64,000 nt of DNA from JAGQRJ01 sp041402045 (GTDB lineage Bacteria; Planctomycetota; J058), in contig JAWKSZ010000022.1 of the NCBI GenBank assembly GCA_041402045.1, forward strand, positions 46,431-110,430, read 5' to 3'. The notes beneath the pieces were generated by a model. That model did not search any database. It was not told the origin of the DNA and saw nothing but the letters and a program-made list of their open reading frames with translations. Made by a program: the position numbers and the translations under genes. Below, piece by piece: positions 17,738-27,671 of this stretch (positions are counted from its first letter, which is position 1; the number at the start of each line of letters is the position of its first letter).

Positions 17738-20392
17738 GTGAGCCAACGGCGGACGGACCTGCGCCTGAGCGGCGACGCGGCGAGCTTCGAGCTCGACGCC
17801 GGAGAGGCGGCGTTCCTGCGCGAGGCCCTCCGCGGTCGGCTCGTGGCCCCGGACCAGGTGCGCGCGCTCCTGCTCCTGTGCGAGGCCTCGGCCCGGGAAG
17901 GCCGACCCCTCGATCCCCGCGCGCTCCTGCTCGAGCGCTTCGTCGCCCCGGAGCAGCGCGCGGCCCTGGCCGCCCAGCTCGCCGCCTCCGGTGGGGGGCC
18001 GCCCGGACCGGCCAGCGCCAGCCCCGCGGCGGTGCAGCGCGCTCGCGCCGAACACGCCCGCGGCGTGCTGACCCCCGCGGCGGCGCGAGCGTGGGCGACC
18101 CTCGGCGCGGGGGTCGGCGTCCCGCCCACCCTCAGCGGCTCCCGCGTGCTCGGCCCCCCGCCCTCGAGCTCGGCCGGGTCCCGCCGAGGGGGCTCCGAGC
18201 GCCGGGGACCCGCGACGAGCGCGAGCCGCGACCCGCTCCCCGCGCGGATCGGCGACTACCCGATCGAGCGCGAGCTGGGCCGCGGCGGCATGGGCGTCGT
18301 CTACCTCGCCCGCGACCCGGGCCTCGAGCGCCAGGTCGCGATCAAGGTGTGCAGCGGCCTCAGCGACCTGGACCCCGTCCGCCGGGAGCGCCGGGACGCG
18401 CGCTTTCGCCGCGAGGCGCAGGCCGTCGCCCGCCTGCGCCACCCCGGGATCGTGTCGGTCTACGCCTGCGGCGTCCACGAGGGCACCCCGTACCTGGTCA
18501 TGGACTACGTCCCCGGCGAGACCTTGCAGAGCGTGGGCCAGCGCGGGGTGCGTCCGGAGCAGGCCGCGGCCTGGGCCCGCGAGCTGGCGGAGGCCCTGGC
18601 CCACGCCCACGCCCAGGGGATCCTGCACCGGGACGTGAAGCCCGAGAACGTCATGGTCGACCCGCGCGGCCACGTGCACCTCATGGACTTCGGCCTGGCC
18701 TACGACGCCCTCGACGACTCCGGGCTCACGGGCACCGGCGCGCTCCTGGGCACCGCCTTCTACGTGGCCCCCGAGCAGGCGGCCGGCGAGCCCGTCGACC
18801 CGCGGGCCGACGTCTACGGCGTCGGCGGGGTGCTCTACTTCCTCCTCGCCCGCCGCCCCCCCTACTCGGGCAACTCCCTGCTGCAGTTCCTCCAGGAGCT
18901 GGCCACCCGGCCCCCCGACCCGCTGCGCGAGGTGGCCCCCGGCGCCCCGGCGCACCTGGTGGCGGTGGTCGAGCGCTGCATGCAGCGCGACCCCGAGCGG
19001 CGCTTCGCCAGCGCCGCTGCGCTGGCCGAGGCCTTGCGCGGCGGCCACCGGCCCGCGCCCAGCGCGCGCAGCGCGGCCCCGGTGTGGATCGGAGCCGGGC
19101 TGTGCCTGCTGGCGTTGGCGACCAGCGTCACGGCCCTGGCCCTCTCCCGCCGGGCCCCCTCCACCGAGGCGCAGGCGCCTCTCCCCGCGGCCGCCCCCTT
19201 CGCCTGGGAGCGCTACGCCGACCTGGAGGTGGAGGCCGACCCCGAGCTGGCCGCAGAGCTGGAGGACGCCGTGACCCGCGCCGGACAGGCGGCGCAGCGT
19301 CAGGGCGCGAGCTTGCTCGAGCGCCACCACCCCGACGCCTCGCGGCGGCTGTGGGAGGCGATCCTCTCCGCCGCGCCCGCAGACCCCCAGGCGATCTGGC
19401 GCCTGCACCGGCTCGACGTGCTCGAGGACGGCGAGACCCACCGCGCGACCCCGGGCCTCGAGCGCCTGCGCCAGAGCGCGCGAGAGCAGCTGCGCGCCTT
19501 CGAGCGCGCCCTCGCCGCCGAGCACGCGGGGGACCTCGAGGACGCCCGCGCGCGCTACGCCGAGGCCCTGGCCGTGGCCCCCGAGCTGGGCTGGCTGCCC
19601 GCGCTGAACCTCGCCGAGCGGGCGGCCTACGCCGCCCTCAGCCGCGCGACCACCGCCAACGTGGAGGGGGAGCGCGCGCTGTTCGCGACCCAGGCCCAGG
19701 AGGCCCTGACGGCCGGGCTCCCCGCGCGGCTCGCGTCGCGGCTCGAAGCCTGGCGCCGGCTGCTGGCCCAGGACCTCAGCGGCGCCCTCGAGGCCCTGGA
19801 GGGCTCGCACGGGAGCTGGGCCCAGCTCTGTCGTGGCTGGGCGCACTACTACCGCACCGAGCTCGAGGCCGCCGAGCGCGCCGCGGAGGCCAGCCTCGCC
19901 GCCGACCCCGCGCTCTACGAAGCCCACGACTTCATGAGCATGCTCGACAGTCGCCGCGGGCGCGCCGCGGCGGCGCTCACGCACCTCGAGCGCATGATCG
20001 CCCTGCGCGGGGTCGAGCCGCGGACCCTGCTCAACCGCGCCGCGCTGCGCGCGATCGTGGGCGACCTCGCGGGCTGCGTCGCCGACTGTCAGGAGATCCT
20101 GCGTCAGGACCCCCGCAACGGGGTGGCGCGCCTGAACCTGGGCAAGGCCCTGCACGGCCAGGGCCGCGACGAGGACGCCGCCGCCCACCTCGACGCCCTC
20201 GTGGACCTCCTCGGCGGACAGGAGGGCGCGTTCGCCGCGCAAGCCTTCTACGAGCGCTCGGGGGTGCGCGAGGCCCTCGGCGATCGGGCCGCCGCGCTGG
20301 AGGATCTGCGCCAGGCCCGCGCCCGGGATCCCTACGGGCGCCTGGTCCCGCTGATCGACCAGGCCCTGGCCCGCCTCGGCGCCCCCCGGTGA
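17738..20392 (+). CDS. Ser/Thr protein kinase with transmembrane helix and TPR domain (paralogue 1)
   Basis: 884 aa, GTG start. Layout: an N-terminal ~165-residue region (VAPDQVRALLLLCEASAREG...) shared with the next gene; kinase domain about 171-435 with GRGGMGVVY (~181), catalytic ILHRDVKPENV (~295), DFGLAYD (~316) and a GTAFYVAPEQA activation end; membrane helix about 448-469; then about 400 residues of TPR-like helical repeats. The N-terminal region and kinase are cytoplasmic and the TPR part would be across the membrane. Kinase residues are intact. It is divergent from the HEAT-repeat gene and is followed 43 nt later by a paralogue of the same layout. Confidence 0.92.
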   Translation: MSQRRTDLRLSGDAASFELDAGEAAFLREALRGRLVAPDQVRALLLLCEASAREGRPLDPRALLLERFVAPEQRAALAAQLAASGGGPPGPASASPAAVQRARAEHARGVLTPAAARAWATLGAGVGVPPTLSGSRVLGPPPSSSAGSRRGGSERRGPATSASRDPLPARIGDYPIERELGRGGMGVVYLARDPGLERQVAIKVCSGLSDLDPVRRERRDARFRREAQAVARLRHPGIVSVYACGVHEGTPYLVMDYVPGETLQSVGQRGVRPEQAAAWARELAEALAHAHAQGILHRDVKPENVMVDPRGHVHLMDFGLAYDALDDSGLTGTGALLGTAFYVAPEQAAGEPVDPRADVYGVGGVLYFLLARRPPYSGNSLLQFLQELATRPPDPLREVAPGAPAHLVAVVERCMQRDPERRFASAAALAEALRGGHRPAPSARSAAPVWIGAGLCLLALATSVTALALSRRAPSTEAQAPLPAAAPFAWERYADLEVEADPELAAELEDAVTRAGQAAQRQGASLLERHHPDASRRLWEAILSAAPADPQAIWRLHRLDVLEDGETHRATPGLERLRQSAREQLRAFERALAAEHAGDLEDARARYAEALAVAPELGWLPALNLAERAAYAALSRATTANVEGERALFATQAQEALTAGLPARLASRLEAWRRLLAQDLSGALEALEGSHGSWAQLCRGWAHYYRTELEAAERAAEASLAADPALYEAHDFMSMLDSRRGRAAAALTHLERMIALRGVEPRTLLNRAALRAIVGDLAGCVADCQEILRQDPRNGVARLNLGKALHGQGRDEDAAAHLDALVDLLGGQEGAFAAQAFYERSGVREALGDRAAALEDLRQARARDPYGRLVPLIDQALARLGAPR

Positions 20393-20435
20393 CGCGCCCG
20401 CGGCGAGGGCGCGCCCAGACGCCTGGACTCCCCGC

Positions 20436-23075
20436 ATGAGCCCGCCCCGCGACGACCTGCTGCTGAGCGAGAGCGACGCGCCGCCGCCCTCGGGCGACGA
20501 CCTGCTCACCGCCGCCGAGGTCCGCGCGCTGGGCGCCGCGCTCCACCGGCGCCTGCTGCCCGCCGAGCAACTGCGGGCCCTGCTCCTCCTGTGCCACGTC
20601 TCGGCCCTCGAGGGTCGGCGCCTGGACCCCCTGGCGCTGCTCCTCGAGCGCTTCGCCTCGGGGCCCGGCCGGGAGCCCCTCGAGGCCTGCCTGGCCCCCT
20701 TCCGCGCGCCCTCGACCGGCGCCCGCGAGAGCAGCCCCAGCGCGTTCGAGCGCGCGCGCGAGCTGCACGCTCGCGGAGAGCTCCCGCCTCGCGTTCAGCG
20801 CGCGCTGAGCGCCGTGGGCGCGGCGATCCCCGGCCCCGCAGAGCCCACGCGCGCGGCCCCCGCCACGCGGGCGGTGCCCCCACGGATCGGCGCCTACGAG
20901 GTCGAGCGCGAGCTCGGTCGAGGCGGCATGGGGGTCGTCTACCTCGGGCGCGACCCCGGGCTCGAGCGCCCGGTCGCGATCAAGGTGTGCACGGGCCTCA
21001 AGACCCTGGACCCCGTGCGCCGCGAGCGACGCTACGCGCGCTTCCGCCGCGAGGCCCAGGCGGTGGCCCGCCTGCGCCACCCCGGGATCGTGTCGGTCTA
21101 CGCCTGCGGCGTGCACGACGGCGCGCCCTACCTCGTCATGGACTACGTGCCTGGGCGCACCCTGCAGGAGGCCGGGAAGCTGGGGGTCGAGCCCCAGGTT
21201 GCCGCGCGCTGGACCCGCGAGCTGGCTCAGGCCCTGGAGCACGCCCACTCCCTGGGGATCCTGCACCGCGACGTGAAGCCCGACAACGTGGTGATCGACC
21301 CCGACGGCCACGTGCGGCTCATGGACTTCGGCCTGGCCCACGACGCGCTGAACGACACCGGGCTCACCCAGTCGGGGTCGCTCCTGGGCACCGCCTACTA
21401 CATGTCCCCCGAGCAGGCGGGGGGCGACATGATCGACCCGCGCACCGACGTCTACGCCGCGGGGGCGGTGCTCTACTTCCTCCTCGCCCGGCAGCCGCCC
21501 TACTCCGGAGCGAGCTGGCTCGCGTTCCTCCAGGAGCTCGCCTCTCGGGAGCCGACGCCGCTGAGCGAGGTCGCGCCCTCGACGCCCCCCGAGCTGGCCG
21601 CGATCGTCGCCCGCTGCATGCGCCGCGACCGCGACGAGCGCTTCGAGAGCGCGGCGGCGTTGGCGGCGGCCCTCGAGGCCTGGAGCGCGCCACCTTCGAC
21701 GCCGCGGAGCCTGCTCCCGCTCTACCTGGGCGCCGCCCTCGCCCTGCTCGCGCTGGCGGTCGCCGGGCTGGGGGTGACCCTCGCGCTGCGCGCGAGCGCG
21801 GACCCGGCGCCCCCCCCGGCCCCGAGCGCCGACCCCCCGACCGTCGACTGGGCGGGCTACGCCGAGCTGGAGCGCGCCCCCGACCCCGAGCTCGCCGCCG
21901 AGCTGGAGGCTGCCCTGGCCGACGCCGACCCCGCCGCACGCCGACGCGGGGCGACGCTGCTGGAGGCACAGCACCCCGAGCTCGCGCAGCGGGCCTGGGA
22001 GGCCCTGCGCGCCGCGGCCCCGGACGACGCCGCCGCGAGCTGGCACCTGCACCTGCTGGCGGTCGCGGCCCGGGGCACGCCCCACGCCCCGAGCCCGGAG
22101 CTCGACGCCCTGCCCCAGGCGGCGCGCCCTCAGCTCCGGGCCTTCCTCCGCGCGCTGGAGCACGAGGCCCGCGGCGAGTTCGCGGAGGCGCGCGCGGCGT
22201 TCGAGGAGGCCGCCGCCCGCGGCGCGGAGCTGGCCTGGCTGCCCGCCTTCAACCTCGCCGAGCGCCACGCGCACCTGGCGCTCAGCCGCGCCAACCACCG
22301 CAGCGGCGCCGGCTTCCGCGCCGCCGTCGCGCCCCTGGCCGAGACCGCGCGGGCCCAGGGGCTCCCCGCGCAGCTCGAGCGCCGGCTCGCCGCGTGGGAG
22401 CACCTCCTGGAGAACGCGTTCAGCCAGGCGCTGAGCGACCTCGAGCCGCTCCCCGAGTCGGCGTGGGTCGAGCTCTGCCGCGGCTGGGCCTACCTGCACC
22501 GCTCCGAGGTCTCCCAGGCCGAGGCCGCGGGCGCCGCCGGGCTGCGCCTCGATCCGGAGAGCTACGAGCTGCACGACTTCGCGGGCGCCCTGGAGAACCG
22601 GCAGCGCCGTGACGAGGCCGCCCTCGCGCACCTGGAGCGCTGCGTCGAGCTCCGAGGCGCCGACGACTACCACCTCATGAACCGCGCCGGCCTCCGCGGG
22701 CGGCTGGGCGACCTCCAGGGCAGCATCTCCGACTGCGAGGAGCTCCTGCGCCGCGACCCGGCGAACTCCCTCGCCGAGCTGAACCTGGCGATCAGCTACC
22801 TCCAGCTCGGCCGCGACCGCGAGGCCGAGGGGCACCTCGATCGCCTGCTGGCGGGGCTCCCCCCCGACACGAGCGGGGAGCTCGCGGGCCGCGCCCACTG
22901 GGAGCGGGCCTCGCTCCGGGCCAAGGCGGGCCGGCTGCAGGAGGCCCGCGCCGACCTGCTGGCCCTGATCGAACGCGACCCCTACGGCGCGTTGATCCCC
23001 GACGCCAAGCGCTCGCTGGCCGAGATCGAGGCCGCCCTCCGCCAGGCGCCCCCAACGCCGCCCGCTCCGCGATAA
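20436..23075 (+). CDS. Ser/Thr protein kinase with transmembrane helix and TPR domain (paralogue 2)
   Basis: 879 aa. Same architecture as the previous gene: N-terminal region with PAEQLRALLLLCHVSALEGR; kinase about 150-415 (GRGGMGVVYLGRDPGLERPV at ~161, ILHRDVKPDNV at ~277, DFGLAHDALND, GTAYYMSPEQAGG); membrane helix about 427-450; C-terminal TPR-like repeats (LAELNLAISYLQLGRDREAE). Long identical stretches with paralogue 1 in the kinase (RFRREAQAVARLRHPGIVSV) show recent tandem duplication, with the TPR parts more diverged. Substrates unknown. Confidence 0.92.
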   Translation: MSPPRDDLLLSESDAPPPSGDDLLTAAEVRALGAALHRRLLPAEQLRALLLLCHVSALEGRRLDPLALLLERFASGPGREPLEACLAPFRAPSTGARESSPSAFERARELHARGELPPRVQRALSAVGAAIPGPAEPTRAAPATRAVPPRIGAYEVERELGRGGMGVVYLGRDPGLERPVAIKVCTGLKTLDPVRRERRYARFRREAQAVARLRHPGIVSVYACGVHDGAPYLVMDYVPGRTLQEAGKLGVEPQVAARWTRELAQALEHAHSLGILHRDVKPDNVVIDPDGHVRLMDFGLAHDALNDTGLTQSGSLLGTAYYMSPEQAGGDMIDPRTDVYAAGAVLYFLLARQPPYSGASWLAFLQELASREPTPLSEVAPSTPPELAAIVARCMRRDRDERFESAAALAAALEAWSAPPSTPRSLLPLYLGAALALLALAVAGLGVTLALRASADPAPPPAPSADPPTVDWAGYAELERAPDPELAAELEAALADADPAARRRGATLLEAQHPELAQRAWEALRAAAPDDAAASWHLHLLAVAARGTPHAPSPELDALPQAARPQLRAFLRALEHEARGEFAEARAAFEEAAARGAELAWLPAFNLAERHAHLALSRANHRSGAGFRAAVAPLAETARAQGLPAQLERRLAAWEHLLENAFSQALSDLEPLPESAWVELCRGWAYLHRSEVSQAEAAGAAGLRLDPESYELHDFAGALENRQRRDEAALAHLERCVELRGADDYHLMNRAGLRGRLGDLQGSISDCEELLRRDPANSLAELNLAISYLQLGRDREAEGHLDRLLAGLPPDTSGELAGRAHWERASLRAKAGRLQEARADLLALIERDPYGALIPDAKRSLAEIEAALRQAPPTPPAPR

Positions 23076-23076
23076 T
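23071..23076 (+). promoter_or_regulatory. -10-like box GATAAT overlapping the upstream stop codon, leaderless arrangement
   Basis: GATAAT contains the TAA of the kinase gene and ends 6 nt before the asnB ATG. There is no Shine-Dalgarno in the 7-nt gap between genes. Confidence 0.4.
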
Positions 23077-23082
23077 CCCCGC

Positions 23083-24963
23083 ATGTGCGGGATCGCCGGA
23101 ATCGTGAACCTCAAGGGCGCCGCCCCCGACCCGGGGCGTGTGGGGCGCATGAACCAGGTCCAGGCCCACCGCGGCCCCGACGGCGAGGGCACCTACGCCC
23201 AGGGGCCCGTGGTCTTCGGGCACCGGCGCCTGGCGATCCTGGCCCTGGGCGAGGTCGGCGCCCAGCCCATGACCCTCCCCGAGAGCGGGCTGACCGCGAC
23301 CTACAACGGCGAGGTCTACAACTACGTCGAGCTGCGCCAGGAGCTCGAGGGCCTGGGCCAGCGCTTCCAGGGCTCGAGCGACACCGAGGTCCTGCTGCGC
23401 GCCTACGCCCAGTGGGGGGTCGAGGCCTTCAGCCGCTTCAACGGCATGTGGGCGGTCGCGATCCACGACCCGCGCAGCCAGACCCTCGTGCTCTCCCGCG
23501 ACCGCTTCGGGATCAAGCCGCTCTACCTCTGGCGCCGGGGCCACGAGCTCCTGTTCGCCTCCGAGATCAAGGCGCTGCTCGTCGCCGACCCCGAGGCCCG
23601 CGCCGTCGACGAGGGGACCCTGGCGCACTTCCTCGCCCACGGCGTGCAGGACGACTCGCGGCGCACGTTCTTCGCCGGGGTCGAGAGCCTGCGCTCGGGG
23701 ACCGCGCGGGTGATCGACCTCGAGACCGGCGCCGAGCGCGAGCACGTACTCTGGCGCTACGCGCTGGAGGAGGCCCGCGCGCGCTACGACTTCAGCCGCC
23801 CGGCGGACACCCTGCGCGAGCTCCTCGGCGACGCGGTGCGCCTGCGCCTGCGCAGCGACGTGCCGCTCGGGACCTGCCTCTCCGGCGGCCTCGACTCGAG
23901 CAGCGTCGTGGCCCTCGCCGCCCAGCACGGCCCGGTCAAGACCTTCACCGCGCAGTACCCCGACAAGGGCCTGGACGAGGGGCCCTACGCCCGGGCCGTG
24001 ATCGAGCGCTACGGCTGCCAGGCCGAGACGATCGCGCCCCGCCCCGGGCCCCAGCTCGTCCCGCTCCTCGACCGGATCGGCTGGTTCCACGACGAGCCCT
24101 GCCTGCGCCCGGGGCTGATCACCCAGTACTTCGTCATGGCGTCGGCCGCGGGCAAGGTCAGCGTGCTCCTCGACGGCCAGGGCGGCGACGAGCTGCTCCT
24201 GGGCTACGCGAGCTACGCCGTGCCCTACCTGCGAACCTTGGCCCAGGACGCCCTGGCCGCTCCCTTCGACTGGGACCTCAAGCTCAAGTTCTGGCGCGAC
24301 GGCCGGGGGCTCCTGGGCCAGCCCAGCGCGAGCAACCTCGGCGCCGGCTCCTTCTGGCGCCTGGCCCTCGAGGGCGGGCTGCGACGGCTACGCCGCCAGG
24401 CCCCGGTGCTCAGCGAGCGCCTGGCGCGCCAGCTCCCGGCGCCGACGCCCGCGGACCGCGCCGCCCGCCCGATCGACGCCGCCCTCTACCGGGACCTGAC
24501 CGAGCTCTCGATCCCCGCGCTCCTGCACCACGAGGACCGCACGAGCATGGCGTTCTCGATCGAGGCCCGGGTGCCCTTCCTCGACCACCGCGTGGTCGAG
24601 TTCGCCCTGGCCCTCGACTACCGCGAGAAGGTCCAGGGCGGGCTCATGAAGAGCGTGCTTCGCGACGCAATGCGTGACTTGCTCCCGCAGAGCGTGGTCG
24701 CGCGCCCCGACAAGCTGGGCTACCCCACCCCCGTCGGGCGCTGGCTCCTCGAGGGCGGGGCCCTGGTCAAGGAGGTCCTGCTCGACGGGTTCGCCGGGCG
24801 CGGGCTGATCGCCAAGCACGCAGTGGAGCGGGCCTGGGCCCGCCACGAGCGCGGCAAAGGCGACCCCTGGCTGCTCTACCGCTGGCTGAGCACCGAGCTC
24901 TGGCTGGCCCGGTTCGTGGACCGCCCCCCGGTCCTGCACCCGCCCCTCGCGCCCGCGGTCTGA
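23083..24963 (+). CDS. asnB: Asparagine synthetase, glutamine-hydrolysing
   Basis: 626 aa, usual length for the family. It begins MCGIAGIVN, so Cys2 is the class II glutaminase nucleophile; further glutaminase motifs are HRGPDGEG, GHRRLAI, YNGEVYN and FNGMWAVA. The synthetase domain carries the pyrophosphate loop SGGLDSSSV at about residue 267 and DGQGGDELLLGY. It converts aspartate, ATP and glutamine to asparagine, or amidates another carboxylate in envelope or peptide pathways; this longer type often sits in polysaccharide loci. Located 7 nt after the kinase pair. A weak hairpin follows at 24985-25013. Confidence 0.93.
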   Translation: MCGIAGIVNLKGAAPDPGRVGRMNQVQAHRGPDGEGTYAQGPVVFGHRRLAILALGEVGAQPMTLPESGLTATYNGEVYNYVELRQELEGLGQRFQGSSDTEVLLRAYAQWGVEAFSRFNGMWAVAIHDPRSQTLVLSRDRFGIKPLYLWRRGHELLFASEIKALLVADPEARAVDEGTLAHFLAHGVQDDSRRTFFAGVESLRSGTARVIDLETGAEREHVLWRYALEEARARYDFSRPADTLRELLGDAVRLRLRSDVPLGTCLSGGLDSSSVVALAAQHGPVKTFTAQYPDKGLDEGPYARAVIERYGCQAETIAPRPGPQLVPLLDRIGWFHDEPCLRPGLITQYFVMASAAGKVSVLLDGQGGDELLLGYASYAVPYLRTLAQDALAAPFDWDLKLKFWRDGRGLLGQPSASNLGAGSFWRLALEGGLRRLRRQAPVLSERLARQLPAPTPADRAARPIDAALYRDLTELSIPALLHHEDRTSMAFSIEARVPFLDHRVVEFALALDYREKVQGGLMKSVLRDAMRDLLPQSVVARPDKLGYPTPVGRWLLEGGALVKEVLLDGFAGRGLIAKHAVERAWARHERGKGDPWLLYRWLSTELWLARFVDRPPVLHPPLAPAV

Positions 24964-24984
24964 GGCCTTCCCTCACCCGAGTAA

Positions 24985-25013
24985 ACTTGGCCTTGCTCGC
25001 GGCCTGGCCAAGT
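24985..25013 (+). terminator. Possible hairpin terminator after asnB
   Basis: ACTTGGCC (24985-24992) pairs with GGCCAAGT (25006-25013) across a 13-nt loop; no T-tract follows, so termination is uncertain. Confidence 0.35.
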
Positions 25014-25072
25014 GCATCACTGGGGGGATCTCGAGCGAACCGAGCCGAGCGGCCGCAGGCCGGAGGAACCCC

Positions 25073-25660
25073 ATGGGATTGTTTCGACGCAAGAGCGAGT
25101 CCGACCTGGACGCGCTGGACTCCGACGAGGCCCCGCTCGAGGTGAGCGCGCCGGCCCCCCGCCCCGCCCCCAAGCCCGCCCTGCGCGAGCCCCAGCGGGG
25201 TGATCCTTACGGGATCGACCGCGCGATCATGCTCATGCGCACCCTGCCCAAGGGCAACGTCGAGGTGATCGTGCAGGTGGTCAAGGCCACCCTCGAGTCC
25301 AACGACGTCGAGGTCAAGGCGATCATCGCCGACGGCACCCGCCGCCAGGAGGAGCTGCGCAGCAACGTCGACGCGCGCCTGGCCGAGATCGCCGACCTCG
25401 AGGGCAAGGTCGCGCGCCTCAAGCGCGAGATCGAGGAGTACGAGGCCCAGCACGCCGAGGTGACCATGGTCAAGGAGCGCCTGATCCTGGCCGAGGAGCT
25501 CACGGCCAAGGCCCCCCGCACCGAGTCCGGGCGCATGGTGATCCCCAAGAACGCCGACGTCGTCGGGTTCACCGTCGAGGAAGAGCCGGTCCAGGTCCCC
25601 GACGACCTCGACCCCGTCCAGCGCCCGGTCAGCGGACACCGCCGCCGCCCCCGGCCGTAG
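25073..25660 (+). CDS. Coiled-coil cytoplasmic protein of unknown function
   Basis: 195 aa, start supported by GGAGG at 25062-25066. After a Pro-rich acidic N-terminus comes RGDPYGIDRAIMLMRTLPKG and an alpha/beta-looking stretch, then a coiled coil at about residues 96-140 (LAEIADLEGKVARLKREIEE). Next is a conserved-looking strand region (MVIPKNADVVGFTVEEEPV) and a basic tail HRRRPRP. No family recognised. It may be a scaffold or cytoskeletal adaptor, but that is only a guess from the coiled coil. Confidence 0.65.
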   Translation: MGLFRRKSESDLDALDSDEAPLEVSAPAPRPAPKPALREPQRGDPYGIDRAIMLMRTLPKGNVEVIVQVVKATLESNDVEVKAIIADGTRRQEELRSNVDARLAEIADLEGKVARLKREIEEYEAQHAEVTMVKERLILAEELTAKAPRTESGRMVIPKNADVVGFTVEEEPVQVPDDLDPVQRPVSGHRRRPRP

Positions 25661-25763
25661 CGCGCGCTCGCGGTCGATCTCCGCGCCTCGCGCGACACGC
25701 CGCGCTGCGCGAGCGCGCGGACGAAAGGCTGTTGCGAAACCGCGCCGGCAGGCCCAAGGACCC

Positions 25764-25799
25764 AACCGCCAAGGCCGCCAAGGGGCGCCAAGGCTCCGC
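25764..25799 (+). repeat. CCAAGG intergenic repeat, direct copy
   Basis: Begins AACCGCCAAGGCCGCCAAGG and ends AAGGCTCCGC. It matches the units at 63.5 kb with small indels. Confidence 0.8.
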
Positions 25800-25890
25800 A
25801 GATTCGGTCACCTTGCGCAGGCAAGAGACACGACTGAACCCCACACGTCCTGCTGCTGCCTCACTTCCCAGCCCGGAGGAGAGACCGCCA

Positions 25891-25937
25891 GGGCGGAGCC
25901 TTGGCCCCTGCAGCCTGGCGGCCCTCTTGGCGGTTGG
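25891..25937 (-). repeat. CCAAGG intergenic repeat, inverted copy
   Basis: Reads GGGCGGAGCCTTGGCCCCTG then CTTGGCGGTTGG, the reverse complement of the copy about 100 bp upstream with a short insertion. The pair could form a long stem-loop. Confidence 0.7.
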
Positions 25938-26087
25938 CCATGCCCCTCCTTGCCCTGTCTGGGGGAGCGATAGCGCGGTGGACCAACATCCTGCCCCCTG
26001 GCTGCAGCCGGCCGGCTACCCTGAGCATTCGGAGCCTCGGGCGCCGGCGTCGAGGGTTGACTCCCAGCAGCTCCCAGCTCAGCTGGT

Positions 26088-27559
26088 TCACCCCAGCGGG
26101 CCGAGCCCGCTGGCCCTGCCCGACAAGGTCACCGCCTTCAGCTCCTGAGGCTGGGGGTAGCTGCCCGCGATCTCGGGGAGCAGCCGACCAGCTTCTGCTG
26201 CACCAGCGCCGGGGTCAGGTCGTTGTCCACCGCGCGCTGAGCGCGGGCGACCTCGACCTCGGCCAGCGCGCGCTCGCGCCAGGCGTCGGTCTGGAGCGCC
26301 TGGCGCTCGAGCTCCTGGCGCATGCGCTCCTGCTCCAGCTCCGCCTCAGCCGCCTGCCGCGCGCGCTTCTGCTCGATCTCGAGGGCCAGGGCCTCGGCCA
26401 GGACCCGGGCCCGGCGCGCGCGCTCGTCCTGCTCGCGGTCGAAGGTCGCGGCCTCGAGCCCAGCCCGCTCCTCGGCGCGGGCGCGCTCCTGGGCGGTCTG
26501 GATCTCGATCCGCTTGCGCTCGAGGGAGGCCTCGGTCTCGAGCTTGCGGCTCTCGTGCTCGGCCTGGGTCGCCAGGTGGTCGGCCTCGACCTGGCTGCGG
26601 CGCACGCGCTCCTTGTGCTCGCGGTCGAAGGCCTGCGCCTCGTGGGACGCGCGCTGCGCCGCGATCGCCTCGTCGCTGACGAGCTCGGTCTCGACCCGCT
26701 CCTGCTCGGCCTCGGTCTCCGAGCGCTGGATCTCGCGCTGGTGCTCGAGCTCCGCCAGGCGCGCCGCCTTGTTGCGCTCCGCGCGGAAGCCGCGCTGAAG
26801 CGACTCCCACAGCCGGGTCGAGCTGACCACGGCCTCCTTGATCTGCACCGTCACGATCCGTAGCCCCAGGCCCTCGCCGCCCTTGCCCTCGCCCTCGGCC
26901 AGGGTCCGCAGCCGGGTGGTGAGTTCTTCAATGATCGGCTGCTTGTCGGCGAGCACCGCGTCGATCCCCATGGTGGCCACGGTGTCCTTGATCGCGGCCT
27001 CGGCCTGCTCGCGGAGCTGCGCGTTGACCACGCCCATGGGGTCGATCGGGTCGGAGAAGTCGAGCTTGCGGTAGGCCCGGGCGAAGTCGTCAATGATCCA
27101 CTGCACGTAGCCCTGGACCAGGATCCCCTGGCGCTCCACGCAAATGCAGTTGGCGCTGAGCATGATCGTCTGCAGCGTGGCCGGAGCCACGAGGAACGAG
27201 TCCGTCGCCGGGTCGAAGCCGAAGGAGATCCCCAGCCCGCAGTGCAGGGGCTCGCTCTGCCCCATGCGGGTGTGCACCACGTAGGCGTTCGGCGGGACGA
27301 TCACGCGCTTCCAGCGCCACCAGCCGGTGATCCGGACCTCGACCGCCGGGGTGTCGTCGCCGCCGTAGTCGCCGCCGCCGCCGCCGACGACGCCTGGGAG
27401 CTGCGCCGGCGCCGGGGCGCCGGGGAGCGCGCGCGCCCGGGCGGGCGCCGCCTTGCGCTTGCCGCCGCGCATGACCCGCTCGACCTCGGCCTGCTGCTGC
27501 AAGGCCTGCTGCATGTAGACGTTCTTGACCGGCTCCGACGACTGCGACTCCATACCCAT
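26088..27559 (-). CDS. SPFH/band 7 (stomatin-prohibitin-flotillin) protein with long coiled coil; probable C-terminal frameshift
   Basis: Start ATG 27559 is chosen for the GGAGGT 7 nt upstream. As read, the frame stops at 26138 (473 aa). Residues about 65-280 form the SPFH domain (RVIVPPNAYVVHTRMGQSE; VQIKEAVVSSTRLWESLQ). Residues about 285-450 are a highly charged coiled coil (EREHKERVRRSQVEA-type heptads). The tail after VQQKLV reads GCSPRSRAATPSLRS. Restoring one base near 26180 instead gives VELLPEIAGSYPQPQELKAV and a stop at 26088, a normal flotillin-like ending, so a single-base deletion is likely. No N-terminal membrane helix is evident; the protein is probably peripheral and oligomeric. 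Confidence 0.8.
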
Positions 27560-27671
27560 GGACGACCTCCGGTCCGAGGGTAGCGCCTGACCGCCCGGCG
27601 CACCCGCGCACCTCCTCCTTGACCCAGGCCCCGGCTGCCCGAAGATCGGGGCCGAACTCAGAGGAGGCCTC

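Larger units (their letters stand above)
25661..26087. other. Intergenic region carrying inverted CCAAGG-type repeats
   Basis: About 430 bp. It contains one direct (25764-25799) and one inverted (25891-25937) copy of the CCAAGG repeat and a GC-rich palindromic run (about 25690-25720). The open frames here are short and unconvincing. Confidence 0.6.
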
